Source: Blepharisma japonicum (lineage: Eukaryota > Ciliophora > Heterotrichea > Heterotrichida > Blepharismidae). From it: a stretch of DNA of 64,000 bases. The notes beneath the pieces are model-generated. The model worked only from the letters and a program-made list of their open reading frames with translations. It did no database searches and had not been told where the DNA came from. Shown here piece by piece: positions 53,463 to 64,000 of the stretch (position 1 is its first letter; every line of letters begins with the position of its first letter). The stretch spans positions 62,001 to 126,000 of the forward strand of contig CATKHK010000063.1 in NCBI GenBank assembly GCA_949751835.1. The letters are read 5' to 3'. Position numbers and translations under genes: made by a program.

Positions 53463-54578
53463 ATGCACTTATATATATCTCGAGTAGATTCTGATCCAAT
53501 CTACTTAGAAATTGACGAATCTGGCACTATCGAAGAAATTAAAGTCATTATAGAAGTAGAAACTTCAATCTCCATAGCAAACCAAGCTCTATTTTTCTCA
53601 GGAAAGCTCTTAGAAAACTCTTCCAGAATCCTTGAAAATGGTTTATATGAAGATGCTGTCCTTGATTTAACCCCGATCAATTCTGAGCTTCGTCGTCAAG
53701 CTATTGAGCTAATCAGTCAATATCAGAAAAACCCTTCTTACTACAACTATTTATCCCAAAACAACCCAGCTTTAGCAGAAGGTGTCAAAACAAGTGACCC
53801 AATAATTATAGAAGAAATCCTTCTAAACACAATCCAAGCTAACAAGCAACATGAAATAGAGCAGCGTCGCAAAGAAGCCATGCTTGACTATGACCCTTTA
53901 AACCCTGAATATCAGCGACAAATTGAGCAAAAAATTCACCAAGAAAATATTAACCAAAATTTAGAATATGCCCAAGAATTTATGCCTGAAGTTTTTGCAT
54001 CAGTAGAAATGCTCTATATTGACTGCAAAGTAAACAAAATGCCATTGCAAGCTTTTGTGGACTCTGGAGCACAAAATACAATCATGTCAAAAGAATGTGC
54101 GCAAAGGGTAGGGATCATGAGATTAGTAGACACAAGGTTTCGTGGGGAAGCAAGAGGGGTAGGTGTAGGAACTATAATAGGAAGGGTTCATGCTGCTAAT
54201 ATAGAAATTGGAGGGAAGATTTTTAATTGCTGCTTCCATGTCTTAGAAGTTTCCGATATAGATTTATTGTTTGGACTAGATATGCTGAAAAGGCATCAAT
54301 GCTGCATTGATTTGTTTAAAAATAAGCTTATTCTAAATGCTGGGGAGATCGAAGTGCCGTTTTTAAGTGAAGGGGAAGTGAAGCACAAAAGAGGATCCAG
54401 AGGAGATCTAAGCCCAACAAAACTTGAAAAACAGCAGAGCAGTGAAGGGGAAAATCCGATTGAAGGATTGATGAAGTTAGGGTTTTCTCAGAAAGATGCA
54501 GAAGAAGCAATGAGAGTTTGTAATGGAAATGCAGATCTAGCAGCGAGCTATTTGTTTCAAAAAATGAATTATGGATAA
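53463..54578 (+). CDS. DDI1: DDI1 (UBL, retropepsin-fold protease, UBA)
   Basis: A 371-residue host protein with the full DDI1 order. Residues 1-75 are a ubiquitin-like domain, about 175-300 the dimeric aspartic protease with AFVDSGAQNTIMSKE (active Asp200) and LLFGLDMLKRHQCCIDL, and about 333-370 a UBA domain (GLMKLGFSQKDAEEAMRVCNGNADLAASYL). DDI1 shuttles or cleaves heavily ubiquitinated substrates for the proteasome. No intron, no TGA. It is an ordinary cellular gene despite the retroviral-type protease fold. Confidence 0.95.
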   Translation: MHLYISRVDSDPIYLEIDESGTIEEIKVIIEVETSISIANQALFFSGKLLENSSRILENGLYEDAVLDLTPINSELRRQAIELISQYQKNPSYYNYLSQNNPALAEGVKTSDPIIIEEILLNTIQANKQHEIEQRRKEAMLDYDPLNPEYQRQIEQKIHQENINQNLEYAQEFMPEVFASVEMLYIDCKVNKMPLQAFVDSGAQNTIMSKECAQRVGIMRLVDTRFRGEARGVGVGTIIGRVHAANIEIGGKIFNCCFHVLEVSDIDLLFGLDMLKRHQCCIDLFKNKLILNAGEIEVPFLSEGEVKHKRGSRGDLSPTKLEKQQSSEGENPIEGLMKLGFSQKDAEEAMRVCNGNADLAASYLFQKMNYG

Positions 54579-54778
54579 ATAAATAAGATAGTTTCAATAA
54601 TATAATGCCAAACTAATTAATTTATGTATAAATATTTAATTGCTTATTTAGTACCAGGTAGATCATTTATAGTTATAAAGTTTTGAAGCCATCAGTCATT
54701 TAATAAATATTAATCTTCATTAATATTCCATAGAAAACTCTTTCCAATTAAATTAATCTTCATATTAAGCTATAATAA

Positions 54779-55498
54779 ATGTCAAATCATATCCCTGAAA
54801 TTTCAACTGCTTCTACATCAGGCTCTCCTTCCCTTCTTGAAGCTAAAAAACAGCGAAAGCAGCTTCAGCAGGACGCTGCTCTTTTATCAAACCGTATCAA
54901 GCTTCTTCAATTGGAAGAAGAAAGGACATGAAAAAAGATCGAAGAAGCCAAAAAACGGAAAAATCAAGTTGAGTCCTCTAAAATCCGCAATGAAAACAAA
55001 CAAAAAGAGATCGAAAAACTCACCCAAATAAAAGAACAAATACGACAAGAAGCCCAAGAGAAAATAAAAAAACTAAAATTTGAGCGTAATTCAGGGAAAA
55101 ATAAAAATATTGAATCCATACAAAGTGTTAGAAAAGACTGTTATAAATATGGGAGGGAATGAAAAATTTATAGTTTGCAACAAAGACATATCACTGATCA
55201 AGCTTATAGAGAGAAAAACAAGCAAAAGGCACTGAGCGTTAAATTAGAAGAAAGACACAGACAAGTAAAGCTGAAGAAAAGATATGATAGGCGTGAAGAA
55301 GAAAATAAAGAAGACTATTTGAATAGAGTTAAGCAAGAAGAAGAGGCTAAAAAGCAGCTTGAAAAGCATGTGATGGAAATGGAGTTATTAGAAATGGAGC
55401 TCATAAGGAAATTGCAGCATACCCAATTGATACAGCAAGAAGCAATTTCTGATTTGGAAAAAGCTATTTCTTATAACTCTGGATCTGTTCAAGAATAA
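54779..55498 (+). CDS. Short coiled-coil protein, unknown
   Basis: A 239-residue protein read through TGAs as Trp (ERTWKKI, GREWKIYS) to TAA. After a short Ser-rich head it is nearly all charged coiled coil (Glu, Lys, Gln, Arg). Resembles many ciliate cytoskeletal accessory proteins by composition only. Convergent with the NYN-LOTUS gene, 45 bases apart. Confidence 0.75.
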
Positions 55499-55543
55499 GA
55501 TTTAAAATTTTATATAAGATAAAATAAGTTAATTACTTATAAT

Positions 55544-57742
55544 TTAAACCTTAACTCTAAGGAAAAACGGTGCTGCATCAGGATCAAGTCTTGAAGCTCT
55601 GGCTTGAGAACCCTCAGCGGACTTGCTATCGGAAAGAAGGTCGTCGACAAATTTCATATGATATTGATCTTCTGAAGTAGTTCCAATTTCATAGATTGAA
55701 TTTTTTCGTTCCAAGCTTTCTTTTAAGAAAAGTGGAGTAAAATTGGCTTCTACAAAAGGTTTAGTAAAATCGATTTTTTCTTCTCTCGGAAATGTGTAAT
55801 CCAATATTTTATGCCTCAGATGATTCAAATTGAGAAATTCATCTAAGGAGCTACAATCATAATCATGCCATTCTATCGTTCCGAATTTAGAAAATAAATG
55901 ATGCTCAAGCTGAGAAAAATCTTCTAAAGCGTTAATTTCTGCAACAATATCTTCTTGCTTTATTTTACATTCATAAAATGCATATGCTTGAAATGCTTCT
56001 TTTGTCTCTATTTTTACATTTTTTATTGTCAAAAGCAAATCCTTTAATTTTGGGAAACCAAATTTAGCAATATGATATTTATTCGGCGATTTCTTTTTCA
56101 AATGAGAAGGAATCTGAGCAAGTGGGATTCCATTTTTAGCTTCTTTTAAAACTTCTATGATATTTGTCTTAATTTCTTCTAAAGTCATATGAAAATTTTC
56201 CTCTTCAATATTGCATTCAAATCTAGGATTGAGGATCAATAACGCTTTATTGTATCGTATAATATCTTCATCTATAGCCATTTGCACCATATAACTTAAT
56301 TTTCCTAATGAAAATTCTGTTAAATCTGTTGGGCCAAAAAATTTTACTAGCTGTGCACATCCATATCTTCCTCCTTGGATAGCTAAACTTTTATCTGTAC
56401 TGCCTTTAAAATATTCTTTGAAAAACTCTACCAATTGGTTTCATTCTTTATTGTTTTTTATATTTAATGGATCTCCAACTTTGATATATTGGTCATAAGA
56501 AAACCATTGCTCTTCACTTGGAAAAATTGAATATGAAACTATATCACTCTGAAAATCATTTATTTCAGCCACTTGAAAATTGCTTGAATTTTTGCATTCT
56601 TCAAACATATTTTCCCATTGTAAATTATCTGGCTTGATGTCGAAAGCTTCTTTTAGTCTTGATTGAATAGTTTTTTCTGTCGGAAATAATTCATCGGATT
56701 TTAAAGATTTAAGAACCCACGATAAGCTTTCTAAGCTTAGGCTTTCTAGTTTTAATCCAATAAAAACTTTGGAACCAAATCCACCAAATTGTTTTCTTGA
56801 TAAAAATATGATTCCTAGGTTGCATGCTTCATCTAGAACTTCTGTACATTTTTCGGCACTGAGGCCATATTTTATTGAAAAATCAGTAATTAGCAGCTCA
56901 AGCTCTACCATCACTTGACCTTTCTGAGCAAAAAACTTTAACCTCTCGATCAAAAAATCATGAGTCTGCTTTTGGCCACATTTTGTGTAAAAAGCTTGAA
57001 GATTATTGCAACCTCCAGATGATCCCTTTAATTTTTCATTTTTTATTTGATGACTTTCAGTATATTGAAGGTCTGACTGGCCTGCAATTCTATAAATACC
57101 TGAAGGATCAGGCAAGAAGCAAATGCTCTTTATTTCCAGCGGAAAAATTGATAATGAAAACAAAAGGGTAGCATTCGGTAAATTGTTCTGGATTCTCATC
57201 AGATGTGGCTTCATGAATACTGCATTTGCACTAAGGACCAAAATATTAGTTAAATATTTTCCAGCAGTTACTGAAAGGTCCAAAATAAACGTTTCTATAT
57301 TTTGCAGCTCTTTGGAGACTACAAGATCTATTCCGAACTCATCAAAGACTTTGCTCCATTTTTGATGATTTTCACCGAAGGCTTTAATTTCTGTGATGCT
57401 GCTATAGATTTTTCGAATATTTTTTATAGTGACTTTAATATCATCTTTTTTATGTATTCGGCAAGAGTGTAAATCCCAGAATACTGACACTTTACTGAGA
57501 GCAGGGAGCATCACTAAGACATGGCTAAGATGGCTATTAATACATTTTTCGCAAATAGGGTCTTCACAAGTACAGCATTTTCTTTGAGCTGGAGATGTGC
57601 AATGCTTGCATTTCAGTTGCCGGGCGTGGAGTTTTCGTTTTCCGCCTCTATGGATCACATCATAGCATTGTTCACAAAAAAGCTCATCACATTCAGTGCA
57701 AATGAGAGAAGCATTTAAAGCATTGCACTCTTCACAATACAT
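55544..57742 (-). CDS. B-box, NYN and LOTUS domain protein (MARF1-like)
   Basis: A 732-residue protein; one TGA (NKEW) joins two long frames. Residues 1-75 hold two B-box or ZZ-like zinc modules (CEECNALNASLICTECDELFCEQC; CKHC...CCTCEDPICEKC). Residues 86-200 are a NYN-type nuclease fold: VSVFWDLHSC with the first acidic residue, then AFGENHQKWSKVFDEFGIDLV and ILVLSANAVFMKPHL. Residues about 255-345 and 519-590 look like OST-HTH/LOTUS domains, the second clearly so (TLEEIKTNIIEVLKEAKNGI; IAKFGFPKLKDLLLTI). MARF1 has NYN plus LOTUS repeats and cleaves RNA in the mouse oocyte. The second acidic position of the NYN site seems altered (NIETFILD), so activity is uncertain. Confidence 0.8.
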
Positions 57743-58077
57743 ATGGATTAATAAAATTTCAAATGATTTAAAAAAAGGTTGAATAAATGGATCTTAATAT
57801 TTGCTTTATTGTTATGAAAATTTGTTTCTAAAGGTTTATTTCTGTTTAATCATGGAATTTACCCTAATTTTGGAATTTATCAGAAAGTTCAAATTGCTTT
57901 ATTTGATATGCTTTAAAATAAATATTTAATACTCAGCTGCTTAACTTTACTTGGGAGAAAAATTAGACATATTAAAGTCTAATAAAATACTAATTTTATA
58001 TAATTTGTCATTCAATTTATTATAACCATTTTTTGAATTTAATAATAAAAGTCAAAAGTGAAAAAAAACGTTAATTA
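57743..58077. other. AT-rich spacer
   Basis: About 335 bases upstream of the NYN-LOTUS gene and downstream of the next gene. Strongly AT-rich with no feature I can support. Confidence 0.55.
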
Positions 58078-59127
58078 TTACTCAATATGGATTTTGCATC
58101 TACTTGGACATCTTATTTGCTTCATAATTTTTAAAGCAAAAGAAGATGTATTTTTAAGTGCCCTTAGGGAGACTTCTTGATAATTCTCATTGGAAATCTT
58201 TAAATTTTCCAATTTTTCAGGAGTTTTACTTTTTCTTTTTTCGCTATTCCGATTAGATGAAAACATCTGCTCGTAATTAATAATATTCTCAAGCACTTGC
58301 TCACCTTTTACTGAGTTCTTGAATATTTTTTGTAATTTTCAGAATGGCATTTCTCTCAATTTCAATTTATATCTAGAAGTAGATGAGCTTAAAAGCTTTT
58401 TTGGCTTTTCATTTTCGCTCTTCTTTGCAGGACTATCTTCAGATTTAAGAGATCTTTCAACAATTGGATTTACAGCTGATATTTTGCTTAAATTCAAAGA
58501 TGGAATTTCATTTATAATGTGCTGTTTTACAGGTGTATGCCGTTTAGAAGATTGCTGACTCTCAAGTATTTTTTCGATGTCAGATTTCTGAGAAACTCTT
58601 AAAACATGAGGAGAAATATTAGCAGAGCGAGAAATACTTTCCCTTTTAGTAAGTTCATCTAATACTGGCTTTACTAATTGCTTTTCGCTTGAATTCTTGG
58701 AATAAATCAAATTAGAACTATTTATTTTTTGTAATGATTTTGGCAGAGGAAAATTCGTATAGCTGCTATTGGATTCTTTTAAGTTACTTCTTGATGATTG
58801 CTTTGATGATGCCAAACTGAAGGATCTATTGATATAGTCATGCATCAAATTTCCACGGCTTGAACTTTCAGGCGTTCTTGAAGGAGTTAAAGATTTTTTA
58901 CTGCTAAAGCTTTTATCAACACTCTTTGGTACATCTAAAAGTTTATATTTCTTTTCAAAAGTAATTATATTAATATAGCGCTTTTTAAAAAATTTTTCTT
59001 TTGAAGATTTCACAGTCCTAACTTCATTCACTAGGGAATGATTTTGACTTTTAGATGGCATAGCCAATAAATTTGATGTATTTAGTCCAATACCTTCAAT
59101 AATTCCAATATTCTTTTTCGAATTCAT
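58078..59127 (-). CDS. Basic Ser-rich disordered protein, unknown
   Basis: A 349-residue protein with one TGA-Trp (EMPFWKLQKIF) and TAA stop. Almost all of it is Ser/Lys/Asn-rich, with SPSRTPESSSRG-type sites; only the last 80 residues (VKGEQVLENIINYEQMF; LRALKNTSSFALKIM) look helical. No family recognised. It diverges from the SAM-domain gene, with 50 bases between starts. Confidence 0.72.
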
Positions 59128-59177
59128 TTTTTCCGTTAGCTTCTTTTACTTATATAATGAAAATCAAAATAACTTAA

Positions 59178-60008
59178 ATGTCAAAGATTCAAGAAAGAAA
59201 TTCAAATAGATTAGCGAATGGTAGACTTCATATAGGAAAAAGCACAGTTTATAGGCCTAGCATACGCTATAAGGAATGAAGAGGCTCAAAAAGTGGAGAA
59301 CTCTCAAAAGAATACTCAAAAGAAAATTCTTACAAAATGAAGCTTGAATTTCCAGAAAAACAAGAAATAAATCAAATTGACTCACAAACTCCTCATTTTA
59401 TTGGAAAATTAAATGATAAGCTTAGCAATTTTTTGTCATCAATTGGACTCGAAAAATACATTACTCAATTTAAAATGAACCAAATTTCTATGGAAGATTT
59501 GCCTTATCTTACAAAAGAAGATTTTCAAGATTTAGGCTTGCCAATAGGTCCAAGGAATCGGCTTATAAAATTTCTTAATGAGCAGAAAGGTGAAAATCAA
59601 GAAATAAAAGAAAATGAAGATTGGAATGAAATTGAAGAAAAGGGTGAATACGAAGAAGAAATGGAAGAAAAAGAATTAGAAGATAAGGAAATGAGTTTAA
59701 AAGAATTCGAAGAAGTTATATTAAAAATTTCAGAGCAGCAAATAGGTATGATGGAAGCTATTGAAGAAAATCAAAGAGCAATTGTAAAATTAGCAGGCTC
59801 AATTGCTCAAGATACTGAATCGAATGCATCGGAAGTGATGTCCAGCAGACTTTCAAGCTATGAATCTTTTGACAGAAGTAAATCACCATCAAGATTCGCC
59901 CAGCCAACATTGAGTTCAATGGCAAAACAAAAAGTAATCCCGAATAAATATATGAAAGTTAGCCCACTGAGACAAGCTTATGCTTTGAAATATTTGAATA
60001 GCCAATAA
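59178..60008 (+). CDS. SAM-domain protein
   Basis: A 276-residue protein from ATG 59178, reading one TGA as Trp (YKEWRGS) before the region that would otherwise be taken as its start. Residues about 75-140 form a sterile alpha motif: LSNFLSSIGLEKYITQF, MEDLPYLTKEDFQDLG, then IGPRNRLIKFLNEQ. An acidic stretch and a coiled coil follow (EEVILKISEQQIGMM), with a Ser-rich tail. SAM domains polymerise or bind partners; an adaptor role is likely but unproven. Confidence 0.85.
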
Positions 60009-60230
60009 ATTATAACATGAAAATATTAGACTAAATCGACTTATTAAACAATTTCTTCAAGTCATCAAAATTATATTTTGATTATAATAATGATCTTTCA
60101 GATTCAGTTTCTATTCTATAATATAAATCCAATTTGTAACCTAGATTTAAACAATAACCAATAGCTTTTGAACTGATAGCCTGATTCGCAAAGATTTAAT
60201 TCCATATTTTAAAAAATCGTTAAAAATTAA

Positions 60231-60671
60231 ATGGAAATAACGAAGTTTATCATTTTACTTTTTACCTATGTTTTTGCTTCAGATGTTATAGGGGAAGCAT
60301 ACTCAGAAGAATTGAAGTCAAAAAGTACATCAGCAATAACTTATAAGCTTGCCTCAGTAGCTGGCTATACAATTCAAGATCTCTCTGGTTGGATTTCTCC
60401 AAGAATAGTGAGTGAATTAACACTTGACAGCCAAGATGCATCAGTTACAGGATCAGCTGATGTAATTCCATCAGAATCACAATATTATGATGGATCTAGC
60501 AATCTTCATGCGTCAAGCTTAAGATGCAGATTATTAGTTTCAATTAAAACTTGCACAGCTTTGCCAAGCTGTGGCTGGTGTGGGTCATCAAATATTTGCA
60601 TACCTGGAAGCTTGGATGGACCACTTTATCCATGTGAATTAGGACATTACACATATACTTATAATATTTAA
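60231..60671 (+). CDS. Small secreted protein with a PSI-like Cys cluster
   Basis: A 146-residue protein with signal peptide MEITKFIILLFTYVFA. The C-terminal 45 residues contain CRLLVSIKTCTALPSCGWC then CIPGSLDGPLYPC, close to the plexin-semaphorin-integrin (PSI) spacing with its GWC core. No membrane segment follows, so it is probably secreted or lumenal. Partner and role unknown. Confidence 0.75.
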   Translation: MEITKFIILLFTYVFASDVIGEAYSEELKSKSTSAITYKLASVAGYTIQDLSGWISPRIVSELTLDSQDASVTGSADVIPSESQYYDGSSNLHASSLRCRLLVSIKTCTALPSCGWCGSSNICIPGSLDGPLYPCELGHYTYTYNI

Positions 60672-61292
60672 CTGAAATTTTTAATCTTTAATTGAACTCT
60701 ATTTAAGGATAAGGATATTAAAATATAATAAATTAAATGTTATAAATTGAAAATTGTGAAATTGTGATCTTATATAGGCTTTAACATTATAAATTGAAAT
60801 GAGCGAATTTTAGGAATAATTTAAACAACGCTTTCTTGCTTCTTTATATAAATAAATTTAACCTTTAATTATCAACAAATAATTCATTTTGCATTTCTTA
60901 TCTTATGCTTAATAATAGAAAATTTTAGAATTGGGGGTTTCGTTTATTAATATATCAAGCTTGATCTATTCTTCAGCAAATCCCTTTTCGGACTAAACAA
61001 ATTATGTTTGCATGCCAAAAAAAATCTTACTGGAATTAAGAGAAAAGCTTCCTTCTTAGAGTAACTATAAATATTCTAACAGAGACTTAAAAAAGCTATT
61101 TAAATGTTTAATATTAAAACGTTTGCTCTTAAATTTTCTACAATATTATCAAAAATGGATATGAATTAAATTTGCTATCCTATCAGAATCACCATTTTTG
61201 TAGCTTCAGAAGTATTTAAAGCAATTTCCTTGAAATATGCCAAGCGAAAAATGTCGATATGTCTACTATTTTAGTTTTTTTATATAATAAAT
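60672..61292. other. AT-rich spacer
   Basis: About 620 bases. TTATAAATTGAAA occurs twice (near 60738 and 60787), which looks like a short chance or slippage repeat. No reading frame or RNA gene is supportable. Confidence 0.55.
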
Positions 61293-62960
61293 ATGAAAAC
61301 ACTAATCTGGGTTCTTTTAGCCTTAAACTATTTAGCGTTAGCATTTGGTGATGGATCTCTTGGTGGATATTTTACTTATTCTGAAATCATTGGCCTCATG
61401 CAAAATTTAACATCCACCTTTCCAGGACTTGTCCGATCAGGTACTATTGGCAAAACCTATAATAGTGAAGATATCCACTATTTACAGCTATCAGCCACAT
61501 CAAGCTTAAGCCAAGACCAAAAATCTGGCATAATCATAACAGCTGCCCAATTTGCAGGACATCCCCAAGATCCTTCTCAGGTAATGTTTACAGCACAAGA
61601 ACTTTCTAACAGCTATAGCACAGATCCTAACGCCACATTTATTTTGAGCGTTTCCAATATTTGGTTAATACCAGTCGTCAACGTTGATGGCTACAAAAAA
61701 ATGGAAAATGCTTACAAAGAAAGTAAGAGTTTCGACGTTAATTTGAAAAATCTCAATACATCTGGATGTGCGACTGGAGGTGGGGTCAATCTTGATAGAA
61801 ATTGGGGGTACAAATGGAATCATGGTGAATCATCAAATAATCCTTGCGATCCAACTTATCATGGTTGGAATGCTTTTTCAGAGCCAGAAACAAGCGCTTT
61901 GAGGTCTTTTATTGAGGATAAGAATATTACTTTATGGGTACACTATGACAGAAATGGGAGTGCTTATATAATTCCATATACTTATTCTGAAATAGCTGAT
62001 TTCTCAGTTGCAGAAGAGCCATTTTATAATCAAATATATCCTTTTGTAGGCAATAATTCATTTGGAAATGTAAAGAGTATCTATGGCTCAAGTGAGGATG
62101 GAACATTAATTGATTATGCTCTCTCAAAAGGAATTTTTGCTTTAGAAGTAGGAATAAATCCACATAATAATAGTATGGAATCATTTTATCATTATTATGA
62201 AGGATTAATTGGACTTATGGGCCTGTCAAATTTTTATGTGGATATTTTATATGATTCTTTATATGAAACAAGCTGTGAAGCAAGCTATTACCCCTGCATT
62301 AACTCTAACTCAAGCAGCTATATTACTATACAAACCAACGTTTATAATAATGGGATTAGAGATGCTCTAAATTTAAAATTGTTTCTTTTTGTTTCAAATC
62401 CAGTAGGAAGTGGATACACCCTATCGCCAACATTTTTGGAAGTTTATAATAATTGGAAATATAATTACAGTCCTATGACAGTTTCTACAAACTCTAGCCA
62501 TATATCAATCGAAGCCAATTTTGATATTTTAGCATTCAGCTCGATCAGTCTTTATTGGACAATTGAAAAAGCTTTTATAGAAGAGGCTGATAAAGAGGTT
62601 GAAATAAGCTATGAATGGCAAGTTGTAGAAGGAAATGTAATGGCTTATAATGGTTATAATGAAAACTTGAACATATCAAGAGAATTAATTAAAGAAGAAG
62701 ACTATGGAAGTTATAGCGAAGATGATAAGCCTTATATGATATGGATATGGATTGGTATTGGCTTCGGAATTCAAGGAATTGTGATATGTATTTTGATATT
62801 GCTTGTATGCTACTATAAGAAGAAATTAAAAGAATCCACACGCTTTGATCCATCTAAAGATCAAAGAATATTCGGTGGTCAGATAGAATTCAAGCCAGTT
62901 GGATCCCCTGGAGAAACTGTTGATAATTCTCCACAAAGATATGAGTCACCACAAATTTAA
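61293..62960 (+). CDS. M14 carboxypeptidase-like type I membrane protein
   Basis: A 555-residue protein: signal peptide 1-19, M14 domain about 25-330, a beta-rich stalk, one membrane span about 484-508 (WIWIGIGFGIQGIVICILIL) and a short cytoplasmic tail. M14 landmarks: the HxxE zinc motif appears as His90-Pro-Gln-Asp93, so the Glu is Asp; VNVDGY; GVNLDRNWGYKWNH for the Asn-Arg pair; WVHYDRNG for the second zinc His; and FALEVGINP for the general-base Glu. With Asp in place of the zinc Glu, activity may be altered or lost. Many Asn glycosylation sites fit a surface or vacuolar protein. Confidence 0.85.
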   Translation: MKTLIWVLLALNYLALAFGDGSLGGYFTYSEIIGLMQNLTSTFPGLVRSGTIGKTYNSEDIHYLQLSATSSLSQDQKSGIIITAAQFAGHPQDPSQVMFTAQELSNSYSTDPNATFILSVSNIWLIPVVNVDGYKKMENAYKESKSFDVNLKNLNTSGCATGGGVNLDRNWGYKWNHGESSNNPCDPTYHGWNAFSEPETSALRSFIEDKNITLWVHYDRNGSAYIIPYTYSEIADFSVAEEPFYNQIYPFVGNNSFGNVKSIYGSSEDGTLIDYALSKGIFALEVGINPHNNSMESFYHYYEGLIGLMGLSNFYVDILYDSLYETSCEASYYPCINSNSSSYITIQTNVYNNGIRDALNLKLFLFVSNPVGSGYTLSPTFLEVYNNWKYNYSPMTVSTNSSHISIEANFDILAFSSISLYWTIEKAFIEEADKEVEISYEWQVVEGNVMAYNGYNENLNISRELIKEEDYGSYSEDDKPYMIWIWIGIGFGIQGIVICILILLVCYYKKKLKESTRFDPSKDQRIFGGQIEFKPVGSPGETVDNSPQRYESPQI

Positions 62961-63011
62961 CAGTAATCATTTTAACTAATTTGTGCCGTTAAATATATTT
63001 AAAAATAAAAA

Positions 63012-63815
63012 ATGATACTCCTACTTTTAATTTTAAACACAGTCCAAGCTGGACATCCTGGATTATTCAAGCAATCTCCAATTCTCGCACAAAAACTTGA
63101 CAAATCTTTGTGGGATGAAGCTTTAAATGACCTGGACTCAATCCAAAGCCAATTTAGTTACACATTCAATGATTTTCTTCAATGGAGAGAAAGGTTTGTG
63201 CAGCTTCAAGAAAGCATCAACGAACAAATCTTACGAGAACTCTTTGGTAAGGTAGGAGAAAGAGATTTAAGGAAAGAGCTATCAAGATGCGGGATTTTAA
63301 AAATATTTGACCCAGATATCAAATATATCCAAGATGTCTGCAAAGCAAAGAATTCTGCTTATCAATTCGTGAAATTTGAGCTTGGGGATTTAGCAGATAA
63401 AACAAAAGACTGTTCTTTGGTTGTCCCAAAGTTCAAGGTGAGCATTGATACAGCTTATGATGATTTTTTGATAAGTCCTCTAAGCTTTCTTGAAATTTCA
63501 AAAAAAATCGACGAAGACGAAGAAGCAGTTAGCATTGTGGACACTGAACAGTCTGAGCTCATGCTGCAAGCAAATGACGAAATTGTTGAGAAAGATAAGG
63601 CTAATACAGCGTTTCTAGATGAAAAACAGCCAAATGAGAGCTCTCCTCAATCTCTACAAACAAAATCACAACAACATATAAATCCAATGCAAAATATTAT
63701 AGATTTATATGATAAAGAAGCAGAAAATGTGTGTAAAGATTACAAAGATTTGGTATCAAAATTGTTAAATTTGTATCAGTCAGGACAATTATTAGTTAAT
63801 AAAATTTCATTTTAA
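63012..63815 (+). CDS. Secreted helical protein, unknown
   Basis: A 267-residue protein with a very short signal peptide (MILLLLILNTVQA). The mature chain is helical with four Cys (SRCGI, DVCKA, KDCSL, NVCKD), an acidic Gln/Ser-rich section at 175-225, and a final amphipathic helix. No family is recognised. It lies 51 bases after the carboxypeptidase-like gene on the same strand. Confidence 0.72.
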   Translation: MILLLLILNTVQAGHPGLFKQSPILAQKLDKSLWDEALNDLDSIQSQFSYTFNDFLQWRERFVQLQESINEQILRELFGKVGERDLRKELSRCGILKIFDPDIKYIQDVCKAKNSAYQFVKFELGDLADKTKDCSLVVPKFKVSIDTAYDDFLISPLSFLEISKKIDEDEEAVSIVDTEQSELMLQANDEIVEKDKANTAFLDEKQPNESSPQSLQTKSQQHINPMQNIIDLYDKEAENVCKDYKDLVSKLLNLYQSGQLLVNKISF

Positions 63816-63843
63816 GAATTTTAAAAACAGACGACATTAATAA

Positions 63844-64000
63844 ATGAAGCATAGAAATAGGCCTGAACCTCTTCCAACAGTTTCTTTTAACGATAAAAGC
63901 TTCAAAAATAGTGATAAAAGTGAAGAAGATGAAAGACTGGCTTATCTTGAGCAGCTTAGAACTATGAGTCCTATTTCATTTAAACGAAAAGACCCAATAA
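63844..64000 (+). CDS. N-terminal start of a gene cut by the window edge
   Basis: An open frame from ATG 63844 runs 52 codons to the right edge. It begins MKHRNRPEPLPTVSFNDKS and is polar and charged. It follows the previous stop by 28 bases, similar to other spacings in the window. Family unknown. Confidence 0.55.
   Translation, partial: MKHRNRPEPLPTVSFNDKSFKNSDKSEEDERLAYLEQLRTMSPISFKRKDPI

Noticed and set aside
53463-54578. Retroviral-type aspartic protease domain
   Set aside because: It lies between UBL and UBA domains in the standard DDI1 order; it is a cellular gene and there is no sign of an integrated element around it.

Overview
The window reads as a piece of the somatic (macronuclear) genome of a heterotrich ciliate, most likely Blepharisma or a close relative. 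Two features of the sequence support this. First, TGA is a sense codon for tryptophan: many genes look broken under the standard code but run through TGA without a change of frame, and several of these TGAs sit at family-invariant tryptophans (protein kinase subdomain IX, Rab WDTAG, PP2C DGVWD, allantoinase EWEG). Only TAA and TAG end genes. Second, every intron I can support is 15 or 16 nt long (GT...AG). The DNA is AT-rich, genes lie on both strands, and spacers are often under 100 bp. The ciliate assignment is an inference from these traits; no rRNA gene is present to confirm it.

Layout. 1-10.2 kb: tail of a cut gene, a spacer with a hairpin-rich candidate RNA, a Lys/Glu-rich protein, a basic coiled-coil protein, a peroxisomal-type (3R)-hydroxyacyl-CoA dehydrogenase, DNA polymerase delta small subunit, an unknown 602-aa protein and an FHA-RINGv-FHA protein. 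10.2-17.6 kb: importin-alpha-like protein, a PxINxxS-repeat protein, a ChAPs/exomer-like TPR protein and a probable mitochondrial protein followed by two small unknowns. 18-21.4 kb: a tandem pair of calcium-dependent protein kinases, the first a pseudokinase with intact EF-hands, then a tRNA-like Pol III gene. 21.8-31.3 kb: small acylated protein, RRS1, a membrane protein, a Cys-rich surface protein, a PP1-docking-like peptide, BolA, a large coiled-coil (DUF4795-like) protein, tRNA-Ser(UGA) and MAT1.

31.3-42.2 kb: Rab2, fibrillarin, coiled-coil proteins, a secreted aspartic protease, a gene-poor 1.5-kb island with decayed coding fragments (including an inverted copy of the protease 3' end), an ARL2BP/BART protein and a PIN-like transporter. 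42.5-49.9 kb: a degenerate allantoinase-like protein, a PP2C phosphatase, two tandem MFS transporters with duplicated flanks and a third decayed copy, then eIF5A. 50-64 kb: an acylated small protein, an EEF1AKMT4-like methyltransferase, APC4, DDI1, a B-box-NYN-LOTUS protein, a SAM-domain protein, secreted proteins and an M14 carboxypeptidase-like membrane protein.

The genes do not form one pathway; neighbours are mostly unrelated housekeeping and ciliary or signalling genes, as is usual for a ciliate somatic chromosome. The most unusual items are the two pseudoenzymes (CDPK and allantoinase), the NYN-LOTUS protein with B-boxes, the TGA codon assembled across an intron in APC4, the two non-coding RNA candidates and the decaying tandem duplications.
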